Assembly: GCF_002102475.1 (NCBI RefSeq)
Contig: NZ_MSQD01000010.1
Span: 50,328 to 114,327 of the forward strand
Direction: 5' to 3'
DNA from: Thermoanaerobacterium sp. PSU-2
GTDB taxonomy: Bacteria; Bacillota; Thermoanaerobacteria; Thermoanaerobacterales; Thermoanaerobacteraceae
DNA length: 64,000 bases
Position numbers and translations under genes: made by a program. A model generated the notes under the pieces. The model was not told the origin of the DNA and did no database searches. It saw nothing but the letters and a program-made list of their open reading frames with translations. The stretch's first letter is position 1, and every line of letters begins with the position of its first letter. This document shows, piece by piece, positions 44,688 to 55,254 of this stretch.

Positions 44688-45941
44688 TCAATCGACTCTG
44701 TATATGATTGCCCCAAGACTTCTAAGCTTATCCTCGATGTTTACATAACCTCTGTCTATATGGTACACATCGTTTATAATGGTCTTTCCATCTGCTATAA
44801 GTCCTGCTAATATGAGTGCAGCTCCAGCTCTTAAATCTGTTGCCTTCACTTCTGCACCTGATAAATGATCGATGCCTGTTACGACTGCGGTTCTTCCTTC
44901 GATCTTTATATCCGCGCCCATCCTTTTTAATTCATCTACATGCATAAATCTGTTTTCAAACACTGTCTCTATGATTACACTGGTACCTTTTGCTCCAGCC
45001 ATCATTGCCATCATCTGAGCCTGCATGTCTGTGGGAAAGCCCGGATACGGCAGTGTCTTTATGTCAACTGCTTTATAGCTTTCACAACCTCTTACCCTGA
45101 CGCCTGTGCCTTCCTCATACACTTCGATGCCACACTCAGTCAACTTGGCAATTATAGGCTTGACGTGATCGACTATGACATTTTCGATAAGTACATCACC
45201 GCCAGTCATGGCAGATGCAACCATGTACGTGCCAGCTTCAATCCTATCTGGTATGACAGTATGCTCTGTAGCTTTAAGCTCTTTCACGCCTTCTATCCTT
45301 ATGGTGTCTGTGCCAGCACCTTTTATGTTAGCTCCCATCTTATTGAGAAAATTGGCAAGATCCACTACTTCCGGTTCTTCGGCTGCATTTTCAATGGTAG
45401 TAAGCCCATCTGCAAATACAGCAGCCATCATGATATTTTCCGTAGCGCCGACGCTTGGAAAGTCCAGATAAACCTTTTTGCCTACAAGCTTTTTAGCTTT
45501 TGCTTCCACATACCCATGACCTATGTCTATCTCTGCACCCAGCGTCTGAAATCCCTTTAAGTGTAAGTCTATAGGTCTTGTCCCTATGGCACAGCCACCC
45601 GGCAGCGATATCTTTGCATGACCCAATCTTGCCAGAATAGGCCCCATCACAAGGAAAGATGCTCTCATCTTTTTAACCAGTTCATACGGTGCCTCCACAT
45701 CTTTTATGTCCACATTTATCTTAAGCTTTCCATCCTGAAATGTACATTTGGCACCTAAAAACTTTATAAGCTCTATCATCACATTCACATCTTTAAGCTC
45801 TGGCACGTCATCTATAATTACTTCTCCTTCTGAAAGCAAAGATGCTGCGATGATAGGCAAAACAGAATTTTTCGCTCCACTTACCTTTACAGTGCCCTTT
45901 AGCGCAGGGCTACTTTCAACGATAATCTTCGTGTATACCAC
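44688..45941 (-). CDS. murA: UDP-N-acetylglucosamine 1-carboxyvinyltransferase MurA
   Basis: 417 residues, the standard length. It makes the first committed step of peptidoglycan synthesis. Seen: [22 protein letters not shown] at the N-terminus, the active-site loop [21 protein letters not shown] with the catalytic Cys, and [12 protein letters not shown] stop codon lies two codons before the GTG start, so GTG is the only common start. Oddly, the best ribosome site (AGAGGG) abuts it. It is preceded by ywmB at 9 bases, as ywmB-murAA in B. subtilis. Confidence 0.95.
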   Translation of the reverse strand: MVYTKIIVESSPALKGTVKVSGAKNSVLPIIAASLLSEGEVIIDDVPELKDVNVMIELIKFLGAKCTFQDGKLKINVDIKDVEAPYELVKKMRASFLVMGPILARLGHAKISLPGGCAIGTRPIDLHLKGFQTLGAEIDIGHGYVEAKAKKLVGKKVYLDFPSVGATENIMMAAVFADGLTTIENAAEEPEVVDLANFLNKMGANIKGAGTDTIRIEGVKELKATEHTVIPDRIEAGTYMVASAMTGGDVLIENVIVDHVKPIIAKLTECGIEVYEEGTGVRVRGCESYKAVDIKTLPYPGFPTDMQAQMMAMMAGAKGTSVIIETVFENRFMHVDELKRMGADIKIEGRTAVVTGIDHLSGAEVKATDLRAGAALILAGLIADGKTIINDVYHIDRGYVNIEDKLRSLGAIIYRVD

Positions 45942-45950
45942 CCTCTATTG

Positions 45951-46862
<912 letters not shown>

Positions 46863-46887
46863 TTAAACTCCTTAAAGCACTTTATAA

Positions 46888-46915
46888 TTTTTAAAGGCAG
46901 CTTCATAAGCTGCCT
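46888..46915 (-). terminator. Terminator after wecB
   Basis: AGGCAGCTT and AAGCTGCCT pair around three bases and lead into TTTAAAAATT on the minus strand; it overlaps the stop codon. Confidence 0.75.
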
Positions 46916-48054
46916 CTAAATTCATCTACTTTTTCATCTGTCATGCCAAATGCGTATTTTATGGCTTGCACAATGCGCCTTGATGCATTGCCATCCCCAT
47001 ATGGATTTACTGCATTTGCCATCTTGTCGTATTCATTTTTGTCTGTAAGCAGAAGTTTTGCTTCACTGTACACTCTTTCAAAATCCGTCCCTATTATCTT
47101 TACAGTACCTGCTTTAACCGCTTCAGGCCTTTCTGTAACATCCCGTAAAACCAAGACAGGTTTCCCCAATGATGGCACTTCTTCCTGAAGTCCTCCTGAG
47201 TCTGTCATAACCATGTAACACCTTTTTAGAAGGTTGTGCATCTCGTCTGTATCGATTGGATTAAGCAACAAAACATTGTCAAGGTTGTCAAGGATGCTAA
47301 GTACCGTATCCCTTACGACGGGATTTTTGTGAACTGGGTATATGATGTACGTATCCTTAAAGTCAATGGCTATTTTTCTCAATGCATTACATATATTTTC
47401 TAATGGCAAACCCCAATTTTCTCTGCGATGTGCCGTAACAACGATGACTTTCTTGTTTCTGTAGTCAACCTCATTTAACCTGTCATCCCGAAAGATGTAA
47501 TTTTCCTTTACAGTGTATTTCATGGCATCTATGACGGTATTGCCTGTAACAAATATGCTGCTTTCATCTACGCCTTCTTTTAAGAGATTCTCTTTTGCAG
47601 TCTGTGTCGGTGCAAAGTGCAAATCTGACAATACTCCTGTAAGCTTTCTATTCATCTCCTCAGGATACGGAAACCACTTATCGAAAGACCTTAACCCTGC
47701 CTCCACATGGCCTATCTTTATCTTTTTGTAAAAAGCCGACAAAGCAGCAACAAAAGTCGTAGTGGTATCGCCGTGAACCAAAATCAAATCAGGTTTTTCC
47801 TGCCCTAAGACATCGTCAAGCCCTCTTAAGACAGATGATGTTATGTCAGATAATGATTGGCTTTCTTTCATAACGTCAAGGTCATACTTAGGAATGACAT
47901 TAAAAAGCCTCAGCACCTGATCAAGCATGTCCCGGTGCTGAGCTGTAACGCACACGACTGTCTCTATTCCATCGGCACACTGAAGCTCTTTTACAAGCGG
48001 TGCCATCTTAATAGCCTCAGGCCTTGTGCCGAAAATAGGCATTACTTTTAGCAT
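46903..48054 (-). CDS. wecB: UDP-N-acetylglucosamine 2-epimerase (non-hydrolysing)
   Basis: 383 residues, standard length. Seen: PIFGTRPEAIKMAPLVKEL, VCVTAQHRDMLDQVL, HGDTTTTFVAALSAFY, GHVEAGLRSFDKWFPYPEEMNR and TDSGGLQEEVPSLGKPVLVLR. It interconverts UDP-GlcNAc and UDP-ManNAc for wall polysaccharide or teichoic-acid linkage. It follows the tagO/wecA gene by 18 bases; together they start a wall-polymer route. mnaA is in the corresponding B. subtilis region. Confidence 0.94.
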   Translation of the reverse strand: MLKVMPIFGTRPEAIKMAPLVKELQCADGIETVVCVTAQHRDMLDQVLRLFNVIPKYDLDVMKESQSLSDITSSVLRGLDDVLGQEKPDLILVHGDTTTTFVAALSAFYKKIKIGHVEAGLRSFDKWFPYPEEMNRKLTGVLSDLHFAPTQTAKENLLKEGVDESSIFVTGNTVIDAMKYTVKENYIFRDDRLNEVDYRNKKVIVVTAHRRENWGLPLENICNALRKIAIDFKDTYIIYPVHKNPVVRDTVLSILDNLDNVLLLNPIDTDEMHNLLKRCYMVMTDSGGLQEEVPSLGKPVLVLRDVTERPEAVKAGTVKIIGTDFERVYSEAKLLLTDKNEYDKMANAVNPYGDGNASRRIVQAIKYAFGMTDEKVDEFRGSL

Positions 48055-48072
48055 GTCTTCAGCTCCTTATAT

Positions 48073-49107
48073 TTACACATTCATGTTTTTAGCTTTGTGC
48101 CCATAAAGTCCCATCTTGTCTGCTCCCCACAAAACAGCTAAGATGGCAACAATCAATATGATGTAGCCTTTTGCACCATTTGTGGAGGATATAAGTATCG
48201 CGCTTAAACCTAAGAACAAACTTACACCATACATGACAAAAACTGCCTGTCTCTGCGAAAGGCCCAGCGCTAAAAGTCTATGGTGCAAATGCCCTTTGTC
48301 TGCCTCCATGATAGGCTTTTTATTGGCTAACCGCCTTATTATTGCAAATATCGTGTCAAACACCGGAACGCCTAACGCTAATATGGGAACTGCAATCGCA
48401 ATGGCGGCAGCAGATTTTACTGCACCTTGGATAGATACCGCCGACAGGATGAAGCCTAAAAACATGGCGCCAGTATCTCCCATGAATATCTTAGCAGGAT
48501 TGAAATTGTACGGCAAAAATCCCAGTGCCGCTCCAGTGACAGCAACAGTAATAAGTGCAGTAGCATACCGCCCATTTAGCAACGACACCACAAACAGTGA
48601 ACCTGACGATATGGATGCTATGCCTGCAGCAAGTCCATCAAGACCATCAATAAGGTTCATGGCATTTGTAATACCTACGATCCAAAATATGCTAAGAGGG
48701 ATGGCAAAAACGCCTATGTTTATCATGCCATCGCCAAATGGATTTGTAAGCCAATCGATCCTTACACCGCTTAGGACAACCACAAATGCTGCTAAAAGCT
48801 GTCCTAATAGCTTCACTTTAGCTTTTAATTCGTATTTATCGTCAAATATGCCTAAAACCACTATTATCGTGCTTCCGGCTATTATTCCAAGGTTAGTCTC
48901 TGATTTTGGTAAAAACAGAAGCATACTTAAAACTGTACCAAGGTATATGGCCAATCCGCCTATAAGCGGTACAGGCTTATTGTGAACACGTCTTTTATCC
49001 TTTGGTATGTCGATGGCTCCGATTTTATAAGCCAACTTCTTTGCCGCTGGTGTAGCCATAAGTGCAGCCACAAAAGCCACAACAAACGACAAAACGTATA
49101 TTTTCAT
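48073..49107 (-). CDS. tagO: Undecaprenyl-phosphate GlcNAc-1-phosphate transferase (TagO/WecA family)
   Basis: 344 residues, about 10-11 membrane segments. Seen: DIPKDKRRVHNKPVPLIGGLAI, GIFDDKYELKAKVKLLGQLLAA with the Asp pair, NLIDGLDGLAAG, FMGDTGAMFLGF and KGHLHHRLLALGLSQRQAV. It links GlcNAc-1-phosphate to undecaprenyl phosphate, the first step of many wall polymers. In one direction with wecB; the two are probably co-transcribed. Confidence 0.92.
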   Translation of the reverse strand: MKIYVLSFVVAFVAALMATPAAKKLAYKIGAIDIPKDKRRVHNKPVPLIGGLAIYLGTVLSMLLFLPKSETNLGIIAGSTIIVVLGIFDDKYELKAKVKLLGQLLAAFVVVLSGVRIDWLTNPFGDGMINIGVFAIPLSIFWIVGITNAMNLIDGLDGLAAGIASISSGSLFVVSLLNGRYATALITVAVTGAALGFLPYNFNPAKIFMGDTGAMFLGFILSAVSIQGAVKSAAAIAIAVPILALGVPVFDTIFAIIRRLANKKPIMEADKGHLHHRLLALGLSQRQAVFVMYGVSLFLGLSAILISSTNGAKGYIILIVAILAVLWGADKMGLYGHKAKNMNV

Positions 49108-49172
49108 TTTAACACTCCCCTGAACTTATCATAATTATATAATATTCCACCAACGCCATTATTGTCAACTAT

Positions 49173-49619
49173 TTATCGTCTTTCCATCTTCACAACTTCT
49201 ACAGAAGCTTCCTTCAAATACTCAAATGAAAGGTTATCAGGGTAATCCCCTTCATAGACAACTCTTTTTATGCCTGCATTTATGATCATTTTTGCACACA
49301 TAGAGCATGGGCTTGCACTTACATAGATGGTGGCATCTTTAGTGCTTACACCGTTTAATGCGGCTTGTATTATGGCATTCTGCTCGGCATGAGTGCCCCT
49401 ACAAAGCTCATGCCTTTCGCCTGATGGTATGTTTAAGCTTTCCCTCATACATCCTACTTCTTCACAGTGTTTAAGCCCTGTGGGTGCACCATTGTATCCT
49501 GTGGATATGATATGCTTGTCCTTCACAATGACAGCACCAACCTGCCTTCTTAAACAGGTAGATCGTGTCTTCACCACATCTACCACCATCATAAAATACT
49601 CATCCCACGACGGTCTCAT
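49173..49619 (-). CDS. comEB: dCMP deaminase (ComEB-like)
   Basis: 148 residues. The zinc deaminase motif is [10 protein letters not shown] (His, catalytic Glu) with [10 protein letters not shown] (two Cys). The N-terminal [15 protein letters not shown] and [19 protein letters not shown] match deoxycytidylate deaminases. It converts dCMP to dUMP for thymidylate supply. It follows upp by 12 bases. A competence role cannot be claimed from this. Confidence 0.92.
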   Translation of the reverse strand: MRPSWDEYFMMVVDVVKTRSTCLRRQVGAVIVKDKHIISTGYNGAPTGLKHCEEVGCMRESLNIPSGERHELCRGTHAEQNAIIQAALNGVSTKDATIYVSASPCSMCAKMIINAGIKRVVYEGDYPDNLSFEYLKEASVEVVKMERR

Positions 49620-49631
49620 CTTTCATTCCTC

Positions 49632-50264
<633 letters not shown>

Positions 50265-50280
50265 TCATTTACCTCCTATG

Positions 50281-50727
50281 TCATCTCGAGTATTTTTTTT
50301 CAATCTCAGAAATCTTGTCAATCCTCTTTTGATGCCTTCCGCCTTGAAATTCTGCGTCAAGCCATTCATCTACCAAAAGGGTTGCAAGACCTGGCCCTAC
50401 AACTCTTCCCCCCATGCAAAGCACGTTTGCATTGTTGTGCTCTTTTGAGTACCTTGCCGAAAAGGCATCAGATACGTGTGCTGCCCTTATGCCAGGCACT
50501 TTATTGGCAGCAATCGATATACCAACGCCTGTTCCACACAAAAGTATGCCTTTCTCAAACTGTCCGCTGGCTACAGCCTCTGCCACTTCTCTGGCGTAAT
50601 CAGGATAGTCTACAGACTCCTCACTAAATGTGCCAAAATCCTTGTATTCTATCCCTCTTTCCTCAAGATGCTTCTTTATGGCTTCTTTAAGCTCATATCC
50701 ACCGTGATCAGAACCTATCGCAATCAT
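50281..50727 (-). CDS. rpiB: Ribose-5-phosphate isomerase B
   Basis: 148 residues. Seen: IAIGSDHGGYELKEAIKKHL, SVDYPDYAREVAEAV, the catalytic Cys in GILLCGTGVGISIAANKV and NNANVLCMGGRVVG. It interconverts ribose 5- and ribulose 5-phosphate, linking the pentose phosphates that xylAB feed to nucleotide synthesis. Gaps of about 15 bases to ywlE and upp indicate an operon. Confidence 0.95.
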   Translation of the reverse strand: MIAIGSDHGGYELKEAIKKHLEERGIEYKDFGTFSEESVDYPDYAREVAEAVASGQFEKGILLCGTGVGISIAANKVPGIRAAHVSDAFSARYSKEHNNANVLCMGGRVVGPGLATLLVDEWLDAEFQGGRHQKRIDKISEIEKKYSR

Positions 50728-50741
50728 TGAAAAGCTCCTTT

Positions 50742-51182
50742 CTACAATTTTTCTATTATACGCATTATAGATGCATATATTTCTTCTGCAGTCTTTTTGT
50801 ATACATCTAAACCTCTTCCAAACGGATCCTCAATATCTCCACTTTTATCTGCGAACTCATTTAACGTAAAGACTTTATCGGCAAATTCAGGATGTCTTTT
50901 TAAGATGAATTCCCGCTGCGAAGCTGTCATAGTCAAGACTAAATCGGCATTTTCCAAGTGCTCTTTTTTTATGCTTCTGGATTTGTGATTTGATATATCA
51001 ATGCTGTACTGATCTTTCAAAACCTTAATAGCCTCATCTGTAGCCGGCAATCCGTCATACGTCATGGTCCCTGCTGATTCCGCCACATGAGAAATGCCTT
51101 TTTCTTTCGCTATATGGTTAAATATACCTTCAGCCATGCTGCTTCTGCATGTATTTCCTGTGCAAACGAATAATACCTTCAT
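50742..51182 (-). CDS. ywlE: Low-molecular-weight protein arginine/tyrosine phosphatase YwlE
   Basis: 146 residues. P-loop VLFVCTGNTCRSSMAEGIF with the catalytic Cys near residue 7, and the acid motif IEDPFGRGLDVYKK near 115. The Thr after CTGN (CTGNTCRS) is the feature linked with arginine-phosphatase specificity in YwlE. It reverses McsB arginine phosphorylation in Bacillus. Same neighbours as in B. subtilis (ywlC, rpiB). Confidence 0.9.
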   Translation of the reverse strand: MKVLFVCTGNTCRSSMAEGIFNHIAKEKGISHVAESAGTMTYDGLPATDEAIKVLKDQYSIDISNHKSRSIKKEHLENADLVLTMTASQREFILKRHPEFADKVFTLNEFADKSGDIEDPFGRGLDVYKKTAEEIYASIMRIIEKL

Positions 51183-51199
51183 AAAATACCATTTTCTCC

Positions 51200-52249
51200 T
51201 TACGCATCGATTTCCTTGTATCCAGCGGCTTTTTCAAGCCTATTCATAATAGCCAGTCCAATTTCATCGTAGTCAAATCCTTCTGCATAAACTACGTCAA
51301 CGCCTTTTTTGTCGAATTCTCTAAGACATCTAAAAAGATTTTTGGCGATAGTTTCAGGCTTTTCCCTACTTCCTACTACTAAAACTTCCCCGTTTCGATA
51401 TTTTTCGCATGTTTGCTCTGTTGCCATTATACCAACTTTTTTGCCATTATTCAATTGAAATTCTGTCAACTCTTGTATTTTTTTTATAACATCGCCTATA
51501 TTTCCCTTGACTATGTAAACTTCTGCATCCGGAGAATAGTGTTTGTACTTCATTCCTGGTGATTTAGGCTTTACATCCATAGAAGGCTTTTTATATACTA
51601 TAGGATCTACATCTACACTGCCGACTACTTCCATTATCATCTCTTTCGTAATGCCGCCAGGCCTTAAAATGGTAGGAATCTCTCCTGTCATGTCTACCAC
51701 TGTAGACTCCACCCCTACATCACAGCTTCCGCCATCTATTATCATGTCTACTCTGCCATAAAGGTCGCTAATCACGTGTGAAGCATCTGTAGGGCTTGGC
51801 TTACCAGATAGATTGGCGCTTGGAGCAGACACAGGCACCCCAGCTCTTTTTATGAGTGTATGCGCGATCTTATTAGATGGCATTCTAATGGCTACAGTAT
51901 TCATTCCGGCTGTATTTATAGGCGGAACTATATCAGACTTTTCAAATATCATGGTCAATGGTCCCGGCCAAAACTGATGCGCCAGCTTTAACGCATCATT
52001 TGGGACATTTTTAGCGTATTTAAAGAGATCTTGAAACTCTGCTATGTGCAAAATAAGGGGATTGTCTTGAGGTCTACCTTTGGCTATGAATATCTTCGCA
52101 ACCGCATCTGGATTAAGTGAATTGGCACCAATGCCGTAAACCGTCTCTGTGGGAAAAGCCACAAGTCCTCCATTTAGAAGTATAGTTGCCGCCTCGTCAA
52201 TTAAAGTCATATCCGGATTATCTCTATCAAGCTTAACTATCTTTGTCAT
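51200..52249 (-). CDS. ywlC: L-threonylcarbamoyladenylate synthase (Sua5/YwlC)
   Basis: 349 residues: an N-terminal YrdC domain (FPTETVYGIGANSLNPDA, KGRPQDNPLILHI, PGPLTMIF, VPVSAPSANLSGKPSPT) and a C-terminal Sua5 domain (SPGMKYKHYSPDAEVYIV to the end). It makes threonylcarbamoyl-AMP for the t6A modification of tRNA position 37. It is the two-domain Sua5 type. It starts the ywlC-ywlE-rpiB-upp-comEB run. Confidence 0.94.
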   Translation of the reverse strand: MTKIVKLDRDNPDMTLIDEAATILLNGGLVAFPTETVYGIGANSLNPDAVAKIFIAKGRPQDNPLILHIAEFQDLFKYAKNVPNDALKLAHQFWPGPLTMIFEKSDIVPPINTAGMNTVAIRMPSNKIAHTLIKRAGVPVSAPSANLSGKPSPTDASHVISDLYGRVDMIIDGGSCDVGVESTVVDMTGEIPTILRPGGITKEMIMEVVGSVDVDPIVYKKPSMDVKPKSPGMKYKHYSPDAEVYIVKGNIGDVIKKIQELTEFQLNNGKKVGIMATEQTCEKYRNGEVLVVGSREKPETIAKNLFRCLREFDKKGVDVVYAEGFDYDEIGLAIMNRLEKAAGYKEIDA

Positions 52250-52272
52250 TTGTCACAACCCTTTCAATCATT

Positions 52273-52992
52273 TCATAAAACTCTCGTAATTATTATACCA
52301 CTAATGATTCCCGCAATCATACCAAATACAGAAATCCTTCCCCTGTACAAGTCCCTTGATTCCGGTATCATCTCTCCGCAAGTCACATAAAGCATGGCAC
52401 CGCCAGCAATGCCCAGATTTAAAGCTATGAAAAAAGGGGATACCTCGCCCATATAGACGCCAGCAATAGCCCCTAATCCTGTAGGTATACCTGCCAGTAT
52501 GGCGTACATCATGTTTTTAAATGGCGTTACGCCACCTATCGATAGCGGTGTGGCCATTGCTATTCCTTCAGGTATGTCGTGAAGGGCAATGACGAGTGCA
52601 ATGCTTAAGCCGAAACTACTGGATGACATAAATCCAGAGCCTACAGCAAGTCCTTCAGGAAAATTATGTATTGCAATGGCAAATCCCATTATTATTCCCT
52701 CTTTTAAATAATTGTTTATTTTCTCCTTATCAGGCAGTATATCTTCAAAAAACACCACGATTAAGACGCCTGCTATAAGTCCCAACATGCCCACATTCAA
52801 TCCGCCTGTCTCAAAGGCGTGTGGAAGCAAATCAAATGTGACTACAGACAGCATGAGGCCGCCTGCAAAACCTAATATCGTGCTTAAAAATCGCTTCGAT
52901 GGTTTCCTCAAAAAAAACGTCATGGCACCACCTATGCCAGTGCCTATTATGCCTATAACAAACCCCAACACAACAACATGAAAATTGCTCAC
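52273..52992 (-). CDS. ZIP-family metal transporter
   Basis: 239 residues, about 7-8 membrane segments. The ZIP metal motifs are seen in AIAIHNFPEGLAVGSGF and IALHDIPEGIAMATPL (His, Asn/Asp, Pro, Glu). It imports zinc or related divalent metals; specificity is unknown. The start is GTG, with GAGGTG about 5 bases upstream. The candidate small RNA at 53051-53162 ends 58 bases before it, and no other promoter is clear. Metal-responsive attenuation is therefore a possible alternative reading. Confidence 0.9.
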   Translation of the reverse strand: MSNFHVVVLGFVIGIIGTGIGGAMTFFLRKPSKRFLSTILGFAGGLMLSVVTFDLLPHAFETGGLNVGMLGLIAGVLIVVFFEDILPDKEKINNYLKEGIIMGFAIAIHNFPEGLAVGSGFMSSSSFGLSIALVIALHDIPEGIAMATPLSIGGVTPFKNMMYAILAGIPTGLGAIAGVYMGEVSPFFIALNLGIAGGAMLYVTCGEMIPESRDLYRGRISVFGMIAGIISGIIITRVL

Positions 52993-53050
52993 AATATCAC
53001 CTCATCTAAGTAAAATTTATTCTGCAAAAAAGCATAATATGATATGTGGC

Positions 53051-53162
53051 AAAATAAAATCTACCCGGATGGTAGGAGGTCCATCCGGGTAGAAAAGCGC
53101 CCTCAATGAGGACAGCTGGGGGGCAATATTTATATTTTCATAATGTGAATCATTAAAGTGTT
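53051..53162 (-). ncRNA. Candidate small RNA (or attenuator leader) with C-rich strand and anti-ribosome-site loop
   Basis: Minus strand, about 110 nt, between a strong promoter and a strong terminator. It contains CCCCCC (53123-53118), a small palindromic stem CCTCAATGAGG (53101-53111), and a final 12-bp stem CTACCCGGATGG/CCATCCGGGTAG whose loop reads ACCTCCTA, complementary to ribosome sites. ATTTTATTTT follows. Its 5' part (AATGATTC, TTAT, TGCCCCCC) resembles the RNA at 39167-39259. No open frame with a ribosome site is seen. It could instead control the downstream ZIP gene. Confidence 0.65.
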
Positions 53163-53168
53163 TTCTTT

Positions 53169-53198
53169 ATTATAAATGAGAAATCAATAGTGGGTCAA
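53169..53198 (-). promoter_or_regulatory. Sigma-A-type promoter of the small RNA
   Basis: TTGACC (53198-53193), 18 bases, TATAAT (53174-53169) on the minus strand: one mismatch in twelve to consensus. It predicts transcription from about 53162. Confidence 0.8.
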
Positions 53199-53301
53199 GT
53201 TAAAAAAATTTAACAATTTAAAAAAATATATAAGTTGTGTAAGTAGCAATAATCTCTTTCAGATAATTCATTTAATGCTAAAAGAAAAGGCTTTTTAAGC
53301 A

Positions 53302-54363
53302 TCACTGCATGCTTTCAAGCCTTTCTGCCTGGTCTTCTGCCAAAAGGGCATCGATTATCTCGTCTAAATCGCCATCTAAAACCATCTGCAGTTTGTAAAG
53401 CGTAAGCCCTATCCTGTGATCTGTAACTCTGCCTTGCGGGAAGTTATAAGTCCTTATTCTTTCGCTTCTGTCCCCTGTGCCAACCTGCAGCTTCCTCGTC
53501 ATAGAAATTTCTCTTTCTTTTTCTTCTCTGGCCATCTCATAAAGTTTAGCCCTAAGTATCTTCATGGCTCTTTCCCTGTTTTGAAGCTGTGATCTTTCAT
53601 CTTGACATGATATGACTATACCTGTAGGTATGTGGGTAAGCCTTACAGCCGAGTCAGTTGTGTTTACGCTTTGCCCGCCGTGGCCACCAGACCTAAACAC
53701 ATCTATCTTTATGTCATTTGGGTTTATCTCGACGTCAACATCTTCTACTTCCGGCAATACCGCAACCGTAGCAGTAGATGTGTGTATCCTTCCGCCAGCT
53801 TCTGTCGTAGGTATCCTTTGAACCCTGTGAACGCCGCTTTCAAATTTAAGCCTGCTATACGCTCCTTTGCCTGCTATGCTGAATATGACTTCCTTAAATC
53901 CTCCAAGCTCCGTAGCATTGGAGCTCATTATCTCATACTTCCAGCGCTTTTTCTCTGCGTACATGGTGTACATCCTAAAAAGGTCGTAGGCAAAAAGTGC
54001 AGCTTCTTCGCCACCAGCTCCTGCCCTTATCTCCATTATGACATCTTTCTCATCGTTGGGGTCTTTAGGAAGCAGCAAAAGTTTTATCTCGTTTAGGAGG
54101 CTCTCCTCTTTCTCCTCCAGGCTTTTAAGCTCCTCCTCCGCCATGTCTTTTAGCTCATCATCCACCTCGATTAGCTCTTTAGTGGACTCTATGTCATCTT
54201 TCACCTTTTTGTACTCCCGATACTTTTGGACGATTTCCTCTAATCCAGCCTGCTCTTTCGCCATTTTCTTCCATTCATCCATGTCTTTCATGGCTTCAGG
54301 ATCGCTTAATTTCTGGCTAAGCTCAACATATCTATCTTCAATTGCCTTAAGTTTATCTATCAT
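53302..54363 (-). CDS. prfA: Peptide chain release factor 1
   Basis: 353 residues, standard length. The GGQ loop [20 protein letters not shown] lies near residue 230 and the codon-recognition region includes [20 protein letters not shown] (PxT motif region). It ends translation at UAA and UAG. The second of two ATGs is preferred (GAGGTG 5 bases upstream). It lies next to prmC, whose product methylates the GGQ glutamine. It starts the conserved block prfA-prmC-yqhQ-tdk-rpmE-rho. Confidence 0.96.
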   Translation of the reverse strand: MIDKLKAIEDRYVELSQKLSDPEAMKDMDEWKKMAKEQAGLEEIVQKYREYKKVKDDIESTKELIEVDDELKDMAEEELKSLEEKEESLLNEIKLLLLPKDPNDEKDVIMEIRAGAGGEEAALFAYDLFRMYTMYAEKKRWKYEIMSSNATELGGFKEVIFSIAGKGAYSRLKFESGVHRVQRIPTTEAGGRIHTSTATVAVLPEVEDVDVEINPNDIKIDVFRSGGHGGQSVNTTDSAVRLTHIPTGIVISCQDERSQLQNRERAMKILRAKLYEMAREEKEREISMTRKLQVGTGDRSERIRTYNFPQGRVTDHRIGLTLYKLQMVLDGDLDEIIDALLAEDQAERLESMQ

Positions 54364-54414
54364 CATCTCACCTCAAAAGCTGATTATATCATATAAATAA
54401 CATTTTTAAAAGTA

Positions 54415-55254
54415 TCAAGAACCAAGCCATTTTCCTAAAACTACCCTGTCTATTCCTTGAAGGTCTTTTACGATTTCTATATTGCCATATCCACCATCTA
54501 AAAGTATCTGTGATACGTCAAGCGCCTCATCGTATCCTACCTCAAATGCTATTATACCACTGCTTTTAATATATCCTTTAGAATCTCTGACTATATTTCT
54601 GTAAAATAAAAGGCCGTCCTCTCCTCCGTCGAGAGCTATCTTAGGCTCTTTTTTCACTTCTTTCTGCAATTTATCCATATCACCGCTTCTAATATACGGC
54701 GGATTTGACACAATTACATCAAACTTCACATCTTTCGGCACCAAGGAAAATAAATCGCTTTTTAAAAAGACGATCTTATCTAAAACGCCGTTCTCACAAG
54801 CATTATCTCTCGCAACAGACAAAGCATCGTCGCTTATATCAACTGCGTATACTTTCACATCTTTGTATTTCGCTATGCTTACGGCAATAGCACCGCTTCC
54901 AGTGCCTATATCCAATACCACATCGTCTTTCTGAAGCCTTTTTAAGACTTCCTCTACCAATACCTCTGTGTCGTTTCTCGGTATTAAAACATTAGGACTT
55001 ACTTTAAATATAAGTCCCATAAAATGCTTTTTCCCAACTATATATTGATAAGGCATACCTTCTTTTCGTAAGTCCAACAAACCTTTGTATCTTTCAAAAA
55101 TATCTTCGCTTAACTCTTTATTTCTATTTACAATTATGTATTCCCTTTCTGCACTTAATACAAAAGATAAAAGCCCTTCCGCTTCAAGTCGCGGTTCTGA
55201 TACATAATTCTTAAGATACTGTGTCCCAAAATTTAAAGCATCAAATATCTTCAA
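54415..55254 (-). CDS. prmC: Release factor glutamine methyltransferase PrmC
   Basis: 279 residues from the TTG I choose, which has GGGAGG 8 bases upstream; an in-frame ATG 18 bases earlier would place that site inside the gene. SAM-binding DIGTGSGAIAVSIAKY near 115 and the substrate motif VSNPPYI near 185 are present. It methylates the GGQ glutamine of release factors, and prfA lies directly downstream. It overlaps the end of yqhQ by 14 bases, so translational coupling is likely. Confidence 0.9.
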   Translation of the reverse strand: MKIFDALNFGTQYLKNYVSEPRLEAEGLLSFVLSAEREYIIVNRNKELSEDIFERYKGLLDLRKEGMPYQYIVGKKHFMGLIFKVSPNVLIPRNDTEVLVEEVLKRLQKDDVVLDIGTGSGAIAVSIAKYKDVKVYAVDISDDALSVARDNACENGVLDKIVFLKSDLFSLVPKDVKFDVIVSNPPYIRSGDMDKLQKEVKKEPKIALDGGEDGLLFYRNIVRDSKGYIKSSGIIAFEVGYDEALDVSQILLDGGYGNIEIVKDLQGIDRVVLGKWLGS

